From contig NZ_AP026763.1 in assembly GCF_026000435.1 (NCBI RefSeq), forward strand, positions 682,001 to 746,000: a stretch of 64,000 bases of DNA, read 5' to 3'. The notes under the pieces were generated by a model, which was given only the letters and a program-made list of their open reading frames with translations, had not been told where the DNA came from and ran no database searches. Positions 8,151 through 16,141 of the stretch are shown here, piece after piece. This stretch comes from Vibrio sp. STUT-A11 (GTDB taxonomy: Bacteria; Pseudomonadota; Gammaproteobacteria; Enterobacterales; Vibrionaceae). Every line of letters begins with the position of its first letter. Position 1 is the first letter of the stretch. The translations under genes were made by a program, and so were the position numbers.

Positions 8151-10238
8151 ATGGCAGATTTATCAAAGTACAGAAACATTGGTATTTTCGCGCACGTTGA
8201 TGCGGGTAAAACTACCACCACTGAGCGTATCCTTAAGCTTACTGGTAAAATCCACAAGTCGGGTGAGACGCATGATGGCGAATCAACGACAGACTTCATG
8301 GAGCAGGAAGCTGAGCGTGGTATTACAATCCAGTCTGCAGCGGTAACTTGTGAGTGGAATGGCCACCGCCTAAACGTTATCGATACTCCGGGACACGTTG
8401 ACTTTACCGTAGAAGTATACCGTTCACTAAAAGTACTAGATGGTGGTATCGGTGTATTCTGTGGTTCTGGTGGTGTTGAGCCTCAGTCAGAGACTAACTG
8501 GCGTTACGCGAACGAATCAGAAGTATCTCGTCTGATCTTCGTTAACAAACTGGACCGTATGGGTGCAGACTTCTACAACGTAGTTGACCAAGTTAAAAAC
8601 GTACTAGCGGCTAACCCACTAGTTATGGTTCTTCCAATCGGTCGTGAAGATGACTTCATTGGTGTTGTTGATCTGCTATCTCGTAAAGCATACGTATGGG
8701 ATGACTCAGGTCTTCCAGAGAACTACGAAATTCAAGATATTCCTGCTGATATGGTTGACGACGTTGAAGCGTACCGTGAAGAGCTAATCGAAACAGCGGT
8801 AGAGCAAGACGACGATCTAATGGAAGCGTACATGGAAGGCGAAGAGCCGACTATCGAACAGCTAAAAGCTTGTATCCGTAAAGGTACTCGTGACCTAGCA
8901 TTCTTCCCAACATTCTGTGGTTCTGCGTTCAAGAACAAGGGTGTTCAGCTAGTACTAGACGCTGTTGTAGATTACCTACCATCGCCAACAGAAGTTGACC
9001 CTCAAGATCTGACTGATCCAGAAACTGGTGAGCCAACTGGTGAAGTTGCAACAGTATCTGCAGATGAACCACTACGTGCACTAGCGTTTAAGATCATGGA
9101 TGACCGCTTCGGCGCGCTAACTTTCATCCGTATCTACTCTGGTGTAATGAAGAAGGGTGACACAGTCCTTAACTCTGCGACAGGTAAAACTGAGCGTATC
9201 GGCCGTATGTGTGAAATGCAAGCGGACGACCGTAACGAGATCACCGAAGCTCAAGCGGGCGACATCATCGCTGTTGTTGGTATGAAGAACGTTCAAACTG
9301 GTCACACTCTATGTGATCCTAAGCACGAATGTACTCTAGAACCAATGATCTTCCCTGAGCCAGTTATCTCTATTGCTGTAACACCAAAAGACAAAGGTTC
9401 AACTGAGAAAATGGGTATCGCGATCGGTAAAATGGTTGCAGAAGATCCATCTTTCCAAGTTGAGACTGACGAAGATTCAGGTGAAACCATCCTTAAAGGT
9501 ATGGGCGAACTTCACCTAGATATCAAAGTAGATATCCTAAAACGTACTTACGGCGTTGAGCTAGAAGTAGGTGCCCCTCAGGTTGCTTACCGTGAAACTA
9601 TCACTCAAGCAATCGAAGACAGCTACACGCACAAGAAGCAGTCTGGTGGTTCTGGTCAGTTCGGTAAGATCGACTACCGCATCAAACCAGGTGAGCCAAA
9701 CTCTGGCTTTACGTTCTCTTCAACAGTTGTTGGTGGTAACGTACCTAAAGAATTCTGGCCTGCAGTAGAGAAAGGCTTCGCGAGCATGATGGACGAAGGT
9801 GTTCTAGCTGGCTTCCCAACTCTAGACGTTGAAGTTGAACTATTCGACGGTGGCTTCCACGCAGTTGACTCTTCAGCAATCGCTTACGAAATCGCTGCGA
9901 AAGGCGCATTCCGTCAGTCTATGCCTAAAGCGGGTGCACAGCTTCTTGAGCCTATCATGCACGTTGACGTATTCTCTCCAGAAGATAACGTTGGTGATGT
10001 AATCGGTGACCTTAACCGTCGTCGTGGTATGATCAAAGACCAACAAGCTGGTGCTACTGGTGTTCGTATTAAAGCAGACGTTCCTCTATCAGAAATGTTT
10101 GGCTACATCGGTCACCTACGTACTATCACTTCTGGTCGTGGTCAGTTCTCTATGGAGTTCGCACACTACGCACCTTGTCCAGCAAACGTTGCTGAGCAAG
10201 TAATCGCAGAAGTTAAAGAGCGTAACGCTAAGAAGTAA
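8151..10238 (+). CDS. fusA2: elongation factor G, second copy (EF-G 2)
   Basis: A 695-residue translational GTPase with all five EF-G domains. G-motifs are AHVDAGKTTT, DTPGHVDF and NKLD, and the C-terminal half contains the domain IV/V sequences of EF-G. It stands alone between radA and a LysR gene rather than in a str operon with rpsL, rpsG and tufA, so it is the additional EF-G that Vibrio species carry; whether it serves translocation, ribosome recycling or both is not known from sequence. The ATG at 8151 was chosen over an upstream in-frame ATG at 8094 because homologues start MADLSKYRNIGI and the promoter-like sequence lies between the two. Codon use is strongly biased to highly expressed codons (CTA, CGT, GGT, GTT), unlike many neighbours, suggesting abundant expression. 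Confidence 0.93.
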   Translation: MADLSKYRNIGIFAHVDAGKTTTTERILKLTGKIHKSGETHDGESTTDFMEQEAERGITIQSAAVTCEWNGHRLNVIDTPGHVDFTVEVYRSLKVLDGGIGVFCGSGGVEPQSETNWRYANESEVSRLIFVNKLDRMGADFYNVVDQVKNVLAANPLVMVLPIGREDDFIGVVDLLSRKAYVWDDSGLPENYEIQDIPADMVDDVEAYREELIETAVEQDDDLMEAYMEGEEPTIEQLKACIRKGTRDLAFFPTFCGSAFKNKGVQLVLDAVVDYLPSPTEVDPQDLTDPETGEPTGEVATVSADEPLRALAFKIMDDRFGALTFIRIYSGVMKKGDTVLNSATGKTERIGRMCEMQADDRNEITEAQAGDIIAVVGMKNVQTGHTLCDPKHECTLEPMIFPEPVISIAVTPKDKGSTEKMGIAIGKMVAEDPSFQVETDEDSGETILKGMGELHLDIKVDILKRTYGVELEVGAPQVAYRETITQAIEDSYTHKKQSGGSGQFGKIDYRIKPGEPNSGFTFSSTVVGGNVPKEFWPAVEKGFASMMDEGVLAGFPTLDVEVELFDGGFHAVDSSAIAYEIAAKGAFRQSMPKAGAQLLEPIMHVDVFSPEDNVGDVIGDLNRRRGMIKDQQAGATGVRIKADVPLSEMFGYIGHLRTITSGRGQFSMEFAHYAPCPANVAEQVIAEVKERNAKK

Positions 10239-10262
10239 TTCTTAAGTTAACTCTATGATTTC

Positions 10263-10289
10263 AAAGCCCCGCCTAGTGCGGGGCTTTTT
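10263..10289 (+). terminator. intrinsic terminator of EF-G 2 gene
   Basis: AAAGCCCCGC and GCGGGGCTTT form a perfect 10-bp stem around CTAGT, followed by TTTA. It starts 24 bp after the stop codon. Confidence 0.93.
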
Positions 10290-10316
10290 ATTAATCTCGA
10301 AACAGACTCCCTTATC

Positions 10317-10487
10317 ATACCAATCTGGAAAATTAACTGTTCAGGGAACAGGGTTCGATAAACAAACTCTATTTGCCATGGATGGCAAATCGAAGCCTCA
10401 TGGATGGGTTCATGTGTGTTTGTGTTCGATGCCTGTTTTCTGGTTCTCTATAATTAAGTATGACCTCTTTCTTACTTAGGTTGGTAT
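10317..10487. repeat. palindromic MITE-like intergenic element
   Basis: A 171-bp stretch with terminal inverted repeats: ATACCAATCT on the left and AGGTTGGTAT on the right (complement ATACCAACCT). The arms are imperfect inverted copies: CAGGGAACAGGGTTCGATAA on the left and, read in reverse complement, CAGAAAACAGGCATCGAACA on the right. A central inverted repeat ATTTGCCA/TGGCAAAT lies at 10371-10390. The whole unit can fold into one long hairpin. No transposase is present, so it would be a non-autonomous element or a folded intergenic repeat. Confidence 0.6.
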
Positions 10488-10500
10488 CAATTAACATCCT

Positions 10501-11427
10501 TCAGTCTGCAAGCGCGATAGTTTTAAAGTCTCTAGTAATCGATTTTTCAAAACTGTCGATCTCTTCCTTCAACCACTTTGAAAACAGCTGTGCTTTAGGC
10601 CTCTGCAGGTAGCCTTTTGGAGCGCATAAGTAATAAGCGAATTTAGGCTTGATGGCAATGTCGCCAATTCTAACCAACTTGCCAGTTCGAAAGTATTGGT
10701 TGGCTAAACTGTGTTTCACCAACGCTACCCCTTGTAATGATAAGGCAGCCTCAAGTACGAGATGAGAGCCGCTGTATTTTAGCGCTGGCTTTGCGGCACG
10801 TTGCCCCAGTCTTTCTAACCACATATTCCAGTCGAGATCAGGCCAAAGATCTTCGATTAGTTCAGCTTTACTCAAATCTTCAATGTTAAAAATACCGTGC
10901 TGTTTTTGATACATCGGATGACAGGCGGGATAGAAAGCTTCATCCATCAACCACTGCGATTCTAAATTCGGGTAGTTTCCTGAGCCGTAACGAACGCATA
11001 GATCTATCTGACTATCCTGAAAAGAAACCAGTTCATTCGTCGGTTCCAGTAGTAGAGAAATATCAGGGTGGCGCTGTCGAAACGCCGTTATTTTGGGAAC
11101 CAGCCAATGATGAGCAAACGAAGGAAGTGTTGAGATAGAAAGCTGGTTTGGATTGGGATCCTGGTTAATCAGACGAACACCCTGCTGTATGTGACTAAAT
11201 CCTCTTTCTGCTTGAGCAAATAGCAATTCTCCCTGCGGTGTTAGGAGTATCTTCCTATGCTGACGAACAAACAGATCAGTGCCCAAAAACTCTTCTAATT
11301 GACGGATTTGCTGGCTAATCGCCGCTGGCGTAACAAACAAATGTTTTGCAGCGCTTTTAAAGCTGCCTTCTTTTGCAGCAATGAAGAAATAGTATAAGCC
11401 CTGTAAAGGTGGCATTCGATCTTTCAC
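10501..11427 (-). CDS. LysR-family regulator, GcvA type
   Basis: A 308-residue LysR-type transcriptional regulator. The winged helix at residues about 10-65 (FKSAAKHLFVTPAAISQQIRQLEEFLG) matches the GcvA subgroup, and the rest is a substrate-binding-like effector domain. The start is GTG at 11427 with AAGGA 9 bases upstream; an ATG four codons later is an alternative. It is divergent from a DUF1127 gene with about 98 bp between, a pairing seen repeatedly in gammaproteobacteria, so it may control that small gene and itself. The effector is unknown. Confidence 0.88.
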   Translation of the reverse strand: MKDRMPPLQGLYYFFIAAKEGSFKSAAKHLFVTPAAISQQIRQLEEFLGTDLFVRQHRKILLTPQGELLFAQAERGFSHIQQGVRLINQDPNPNQLSISTLPSFAHHWLVPKITAFRQRHPDISLLLEPTNELVSFQDSQIDLCVRYGSGNYPNLESQWLMDEAFYPACHPMYQKQHGIFNIEDLSKAELIEDLWPDLDWNMWLERLGQRAAKPALKYSGSHLVLEAALSLQGVALVKHSLANQYFRTGKLVRIGDIAIKPKFAYYLCAPKGYLQRPKAQLFSKWLKEEIDSFEKSITRDFKTIALAD

Positions 11428-11525
11428 ATTAGTTTTCCTTAACTCAATGGCAGATTCTATCGTTTGAGAATAATAGGGTAGTCGTTGATTATTAAGTGGT
11501 CAATAAAACGTGAGGAGCCGTAGAG

Positions 11526-11735
11526 ATGGAAAGCACTACATGTACTTGCGAGCAAAGCTTGCTAACGAGGCCGCAAAGCTGGATTGAGTTAATTTTTTCT
11601 AAACTCTATCTGTGGAGAAGAAATTATCGAACTCGTCGTCACTTAAGCGAAGTACCTGAACATCTTTGGAATGATATTGGTTTGGAAAAGCATGAGGTGT
11701 TAAAAGAAACACGTAAACCATTCTGGAGGACGTAG
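11526..11735 (+). CDS. DUF1127 (YjiS-like) small protein
   Basis: A 69-residue, arginine-rich protein whose second half contains the DUF1127 consensus: tryptophan, then NYRTRRHL, then HLWNDIGL at residues about 34-53. DUF1127 proteins are small, often stress- or carbon-regulated; some have been linked to RNA turnover and phosphate or carbon homeostasis in alphaproteobacteria, but no role is established here. The ATG follows GAGGAG (11512-11517) at 8 bases. A four-cysteine-poor but notable N-terminal segment (TTCTCEQ) precedes the domain. Divergent from the LysR gene. Confidence 0.85.
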   Translation: MESTTCTCEQSLLTRPQSWIELIFSKLYLWRRNYRTRRHLSEVPEHLWNDIGLEKHEVLKETRKPFWRT

Positions 11736-11754
11736 TTTGAAACAAGAGTAAGTG

Positions 11755-11782
11755 GCACTCCCCAACAGCTATTGAGGAGTGC
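11755..11782. terminator. weak hairpin between DUF1127 gene and acyl-CoA ligase
   Basis: GCACTCC and GGAGTGC form a 7-bp stem with a 14-base loop, located between convergent genes. No T tract follows on either strand, so termination would be inefficient. Confidence 0.35.
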
Positions 11783-11790
11783 TGACTTAA

Positions 11791-13482
11791 TTATAAGTCT
11801 TCTTCCCAAAGCACTAGTTGCCCTTTAGGCCAATCATGGCCAAGCTCGTGGTACTTTTGTTCTAGTACATGGCGTTTTATTTTGAGAGTTGGAGTAAGGA
11901 TGCCATTTTCGATAGTCCAGGGCTCTTTAATCATCAACACACCTTTGATTTGCTCGTGAGATGCCAGCTCTTGATTCATTCGATCAATGACTTTACGTGT
12001 GGATCGTTCATAGCGTTGTTTGTCGAAATGAGGGAAATCATGCGGCACGACCAACAATATTGGGCCAGGTAAACCAAGACCAATCAGGCACATCATTTCT
12101 ATGCGGCTGTATTCGAATAATTTCTTTTCAATCGGAACGGGAGATACGAACTTCCCTTTTGCGGTTTTAAAGGTGTCTTTTTTACGGCCTTGAATGGTGA
12201 GGTAGCCATCAGCATCAATCGCTCCGATGTCACCAGTGTGCAACCAGCCTTCCGAATCAAAGGATTCCTGAGTCGCTATGTCATTTTTATAGTAGCCGGA
12301 GAATAACCCTTTACCTCGAACCATAATTTCACTGTCATTAGCAATTTTCAGTTCAATACCTGGACCTGCATTACCCACCGAACCTATTTTGTCTGCTCTG
12401 AAAGGATAATTAAGAGTGCTGTAAGCAAATGACTCCGTCATCCCCCAAGCTTCAGTAATATTGAGTCCGACGCTGTGGTACCACCTTAGCAGTGCTGGTG
12501 ATACAGGCGCAGAACCACAACCTAATACTCGGGCTTGATCCAGCCCCAGTCCAACCGCGAGCTTCTTCTTAATCAGTGAGTTTACCAATGGTATCTTAAG
12601 AAGAATATTCAGCGATTTTTGCGGTAACTTATCCTGAATACGCTGTTGGAATAACGTCCATAACCTTGGTACTGAGATGAACAGAGTTGGGCGGTGCATC
12701 TTCACATCTTCAATAAAGGTGTCTAGAGACTCAGGAAATGCGGTGGGAACGCCACCCATAATTGAAGAACCGAAAATATAGACTCGTTCTGTAATATGCG
12801 CGAGTGGTAAGTAAGAGAACAAGCGGTCATTTGGCTGGATACCAATATGATTGATCAACTGTTGAACAGACCAACTGAATGCGCCGTAGGTCAACATGGC
12901 CCCTTTTGGTAAGCCTGAAGTACCGGATGTGTAAACCAGCGACATCAGTTTTTCATCATAGTGCTGAGGACGCTCCACACTCGGCACTTGATTTGCAATC
13001 AGCTCAGTATATTGATACTGACACATAGGCGCAGTGTTGTATGGCAGTGCGATACTGATCAGATCGCCCAGGTCATTAATCACTTGCTGCGTTGCTTTGG
13101 CGTCATCCAACTTACCACATATAATGGCTTTACTCTCGCTGTGTGTGAGGCAGTATTCGATGGTGTCCACCCCAGCGGTTGGGAAGATAGGGACACTCAC
13201 ATAATCACCCAGCATCATCGCCAGATCACAAATAAACCATTCGGCGCAGTTTTTGGAGATTAACGCGACTTTATCGCCGGGTTGGATACCCAGCTCACGT
13301 AGCGCGCTGACCAGCTTAAGCGCCTGATCGGCCACGTCAGCGTAAGTGAATTCAACGAATTTCCGATTGATGATTTGTTTTAAGTAGACCTCATTTGGGC
13401 GCTCCGATGCCCATTTTAGAATCATTTCGTTAGGTGGCGGGAGAGCGCAAGTCTGCTCATTTAACTTGTTAGCTTGATTCAT
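11791..13482 (-). CDS. AMP-dependent long-chain acyl-CoA synthetase
   Basis: A 563-residue member of the adenylate-forming family, closest in character to the FAA1-type long-chain fatty-acid:CoA ligases. The phosphate-binding signature YTSGTSGLPKG lies at residues 184-194, and ITEAWGMTE, GWLHTGDIG and the hinge region GRKKDTFKT follow in order. It would activate a fatty acid to acyl-AMP and then acyl-CoA at the inner face of the membrane. It is shorter than typical 600-residue FAA1 homologues, lacking some C-terminal extension, and is not the main FadD by context. ATG is preceded by GGAG at 7 bases. Monocistronic. Confidence 0.88.
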   Translation of the reverse strand: MNQANKLNEQTCALPPPNEMILKWASERPNEVYLKQIINRKFVEFTYADVADQALKLVSALRELGIQPGDKVALISKNCAEWFICDLAMMLGDYVSVPIFPTAGVDTIEYCLTHSESKAIICGKLDDAKATQQVINDLGDLISIALPYNTAPMCQYQYTELIANQVPSVERPQHYDEKLMSLVYTSGTSGLPKGAMLTYGAFSWSVQQLINHIGIQPNDRLFSYLPLAHITERVYIFGSSIMGGVPTAFPESLDTFIEDVKMHRPTLFISVPRLWTLFQQRIQDKLPQKSLNILLKIPLVNSLIKKKLAVGLGLDQARVLGCGSAPVSPALLRWYHSVGLNITEAWGMTESFAYSTLNYPFRADKIGSVGNAGPGIELKIANDSEIMVRGKGLFSGYYKNDIATQESFDSEGWLHTGDIGAIDADGYLTIQGRKKDTFKTAKGKFVSPVPIEKKLFEYSRIEMMCLIGLGLPGPILLVVPHDFPHFDKQRYERSTRKVIDRMNQELASHEQIKGVLMIKEPWTIENGILTPTLKIKRHVLEQKYHELGHDWPKGQLVLWEEDL

Positions 13483-13515
13483 TCTCTAACTCCATGTTAA
13501 TCGCAGGATTTATAG

Positions 13516-13536
13516 TTGTTAATTTTTTGTTAACAA
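13516..13536. promoter_or_regulatory. inverted repeat upstream of acyl-CoA ligase
   Basis: TTGTTAA and TTAACAA are perfect inverted arms separated by seven mostly-T bases, 34 bp upstream of the ligase start. It has operator geometry for a dimeric repressor, but it matches no regulator motif that I can name. Confidence 0.35.
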
Positions 13537-13706
13537 TAGCATGGGTGAGGTAGTTTGGGTATATGCACCATTCCACTTTATAAAAAATAACTCAAAACTA
13601 TCGACAGATAGGGTATTGGTCTCACGTTTCACTTAATCAATAACGCTGAATTGTCGTAGGCAATGACTCGCAGTTGATGATAGATGGATAGCTGGATGCT
13701 GGTTAT

Positions 13707-14666
13707 TTATTGATATTCAATACCACGGTAGCGTTCATACAAGTGCATGACTTTTTCAACGTAATGACGAGTTTCTGCGATAGGCAATGTTCGCGTTAAC
13801 TGAAAATACAGCGCATCTTCGCTTAATTGATTCACATTATGGGTGAAGGTTGTCAGTGATTGTGTAAAGGTAAGTGCACGCATTAGGTTAGACAAACCAC
13901 AGTTGTATGCCGCAATCATCAAAAGCCGTCTGTTTTTATCTGACCTGACGGCGTGTAAATAGTCATTGCTCAGAATATGTAAATACGCGCTACCGATCTC
14001 TATATTAACCTCAGGCAGAGATAAAGTATCGGTTTCTATCTGGCGACCAGAGTAGTACTTTTGCACCACCTCTAAAACAGCACCCTGCGGCATAATTTGC
14101 ATCAGCCCAATTGCGCCTTTATGCGAGTGGGCATTCGGGTCAAATGCACTTTCCGTGTGCATAATGGCAAGTAGCAGGGCACTTTCAACCTGCCATTTTT
14201 CTGCTCCCTCCAGGACGAACGGTAAATACGTCCAACCCGCCGCGGGAAGGTTTGATGCCCATCTTGTATCAATACGGTATGCGACAGGGTTAGTGCTGCC
14301 TCTTAGTTGTATCACCGCTGAAGATGTGCCGCTATTAAGGGCTGGGCGGGACTTGGGTGCTGTGACGGTTTTAGAGTTTGGTATTGCCTTTGCGGCTGTC
14401 AAAGATTGTTGCGGTCTTTTTAGCATTTTTGCGCTGAGAGATTGATGCTGTTGCTGCTTAATCGCATGTTGATCGACTACGGTTGTTTTGGCATGAGCAG
14501 AGAAAGAACAGATGAGCAGCCCTATGACAAGTACAAACATCAACTGCCACTGCAGATCCAGCAAGCGTCTATCCAGTAAACCTCGATCAAGAAAACCTCG
14601 CTGTCGATGAAAAATCGGTCGGAAATACGCTTTGGCGAAAAGATTGCAATACAAATCCTCAATCAC
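13707..14666 (-). CDS. SLT-domain lytic transglycosylase beside the Tad locus
   Basis: A 319-residue protein with a Slt70-type lytic transglycosylase domain at residues about 155-300. The catalytic glutamate is E172 in MHTESAFDP, followed by GLMQIMP (187-193) and a later AAYNCGLSN motif. Such enzymes cleave peptidoglycan between MurNAc and GlcNAc in the periplasm. A hydrophobic export segment spans residues 43-59 (ending SAHA). The GTG at 14666 has a GAGGGA ribosome site at 6 bases, so the 42-residue positively charged leader may be real; an ATG at 14540 would give a conventional signal peptide. It lies 40 bp (from stop to start) downstream of the LysR gene, in one transcription unit, divergent from the Tad pilus genes. 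Confidence 0.82.
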   Translation of the reverse strand: MIEDLYCNLFAKAYFRPIFHRQRGFLDRGLLDRRLLDLQWQLMFVLVIGLLICSFSAHAKTTVVDQHAIKQQQHQSLSAKMLKRPQQSLTAAKAIPNSKTVTAPKSRPALNSGTSSAVIQLRGSTNPVAYRIDTRWASNLPAAGWTYLPFVLEGAEKWQVESALLLAIMHTESAFDPNAHSHKGAIGLMQIMPQGAVLEVVQKYYSGRQIETDTLSLPEVNIEIGSAYLHILSNDYLHAVRSDKNRRLLMIAAYNCGLSNLMRALTFTQSLTTFTHNVNQLSEDALYFQLTRTLPIAETRHYVEKVMHLYERYRGIEYQ

Positions 14667-14706
14667 CGTTGTCCCTCGCTGTTAAGAATGACCCGTTACT
14701 CTTGGC

Positions 14707-15570
14707 TTATAGCGGTAAGCGTCTCATTCTGAGTTTGTCATGAAACCATTGATGGTACTTTCCGTAATCCACGCTACTTGGCCAAATCAAACAGGCGTAG
14801 ATATGCTTGCTAAATAGACCACTTTCATTGGGCAGCTTTGCCAAGACCTCTTGTTGCCTAATGTGAGTAATGGCATGCTGTGGCACAAAAGCGATGCCTT
14901 TTTGCGCGATACAAAGATCGACAATCATATTGATGTCCTCGAGCACCCAAATCTGGTTATTTGCCATATCGGATAGATCGAGTTCGTACTCATAGCCATC
15001 TAACAGTAACAGTCGAGATTCGGTCACTTTTGGCATGTTAAGCTGTTGTTGGTGCACAACCCAATGACAATTCACAGGAAACAGTTCGTCGATATTAAAA
15101 TTCAACGTGGTACGGTGATAGGGGTTACCAATGGCGAAGTCTATCTCATCTTTGTCAATGCATTCGATGAGCTTATGGCTCGGTTTTGTTACAACGGTTA
15201 ATTCTACACCCGGAAAGGTATCGCAGAATTCGATCAGCGCCGATTTTACCGCAGGGCTGAACAGTAAAGGATCAATACCGATACACATACGCACCAACTG
15301 ACCATTCATTAAAGACTCAGCGACGTGGTTGAGATCTTTGTATTTTTTAATAATGGGCGAGGCAAGCAGATAGAGCTTTTTCCCCGGCTCGGTCAGTGCG
15401 ATGGGTTTAGTGTCACGATCAATCAATGCGTAGCCTAGCATCTCTTCGAGGCTTTTTACCGCGCCACTTACGGTCGATTGTGATTTACCTAACTTTCTTG
15501 CTCCTGCACTGAACGAGCCATAAGTTACCACCGCATGAAAAGAAATCAGATTATCGAATGCCAGCTTCAT
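14707..15570 (-). CDS. LysR-family regulator divergent from Tad locus
   Basis: A LysR-type regulator of 287 residues from the preferred ATG at 15570 (AGTAGG 6 bases upstream); a TTG at 15624 would add 18 non-conserved residues rich in asparagine. The helix-turn-helix is at residues about 17-42 (FSAGARKLGKSQSTVSGAVKSLEEMLG). The C-terminal effector domain contains DFAIGNPYH. It is transcribed away from flp, with about 325 bp of AT-rich DNA between, and is followed by the lytic transglycosylase gene. Position suggests control of the pilus genes, of the transglycosylase, or both; the ligand is unknown. Confidence 0.85.
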   Translation of the reverse strand: MKLAFDNLISFHAVVTYGSFSAGARKLGKSQSTVSGAVKSLEEMLGYALIDRDTKPIALTEPGKKLYLLASPIIKKYKDLNHVAESLMNGQLVRMCIGIDPLLFSPAVKSALIEFCDTFPGVELTVVTKPSHKLIECIDKDEIDFAIGNPYHRTTLNFNIDELFPVNCHWVVHQQQLNMPKVTESRLLLLDGYEYELDLSDMANNQIWVLEDINMIVDLCIAQKGIAFVPQHAITHIRQQEVLAKLPNESGLFSKHIYACLIWPSSVDYGKYHQWFHDKLRMRRLPL

Positions 15571-15758
15571 CGTGCGCCTACTCTTGTTATCGTTGTTACT
15601 ATTAGCGTAATTGCTATTTGGCAAGTTGAATAAAGTAGTAATTAAATTGTGATAAAAATCAAGAACTTTGTCAGAGGAAAAAAATCTTATTTTTTATTGA
15701 TAAATTTCAAATTGAAAGTAATTGATTGAATTATAAGAAATTTTAATAAGTATCTCTA

Positions 15759-15774
15759 AATAATGAGAATTATT
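15759..15774. promoter_or_regulatory. Fur-box-like palindrome upstream of flp
   Basis: AATAATGAGAATTATT has perfect AATAAT/ATTATT arms and contains AATGAGAATTATT, close to the Fur consensus (GATAATGATAATCATTATC; about 13 of 19 match over the full site). It lies 122 bp before the Flp pilin start in an AT-rich region, so iron control of the Tad locus is plausible but unproven. Confidence 0.4.
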
Positions 15775-15895
15775 TATAGTATGAGTGAGTGCTAATCATC
15801 GGTAGCACCGATATGTTTCATTATTGAGACGGCATTCCTCGATCTATGCTCATAGAGAAAACCAATAACATACAAACACGGAAGAGGGTAACACC

Positions 15896-16111
15896 ATGAT
15901 TACTAAACTTTATGTCACCGCAAGCAACTACTTACACGGCCTTAAAAATGACGAGCGTGGCGTAACCGCCATCGAATATGGTCTTATCGCTATCGCTATG
16001 GCGGTGATGCTGGTAGCTGTATTTTATGGCAGTGGTAATATTATTGAAGAATTGAGAGAGGGCTTCGAAAAAATAGCCACAGCACTGGATACAGCTAACA
16101 AAACGAAATAG
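15896..16111 (+). CDS. flp: Flp-type IVb pilin
   Basis: The 71-residue major pilin subunit of a Tad pilus. After a short leader, the prepilin cleavage site is G22/V23, followed by TAIEYGLIAIAM: glutamate at +5 and tyrosine at +6 of the mature protein are the Flp hallmark. The hydrophobic stretch continues to about residue 45, then a short polar C-terminus. ATG is preceded by AGAGGG. First gene of the 14-gene locus; its prepilin peptidase is encoded 30 bp downstream. Confidence 0.95.
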   Translation: MITKLYVTASNYLHGLKNDERGVTAIEYGLIAIAMAVMLVAVFYGSGNIIEELREGFEKIATALDTANKTK

Positions 16112-16141
16112 CTGTAAACCAAAATCACGACAACTAAGACT

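Noticed and set aside
10255..10479. 74-codon ORF after the EF-G 2 gene
   Set aside because: It begins in the terminator and is formed by the palindromic element; no independent support.
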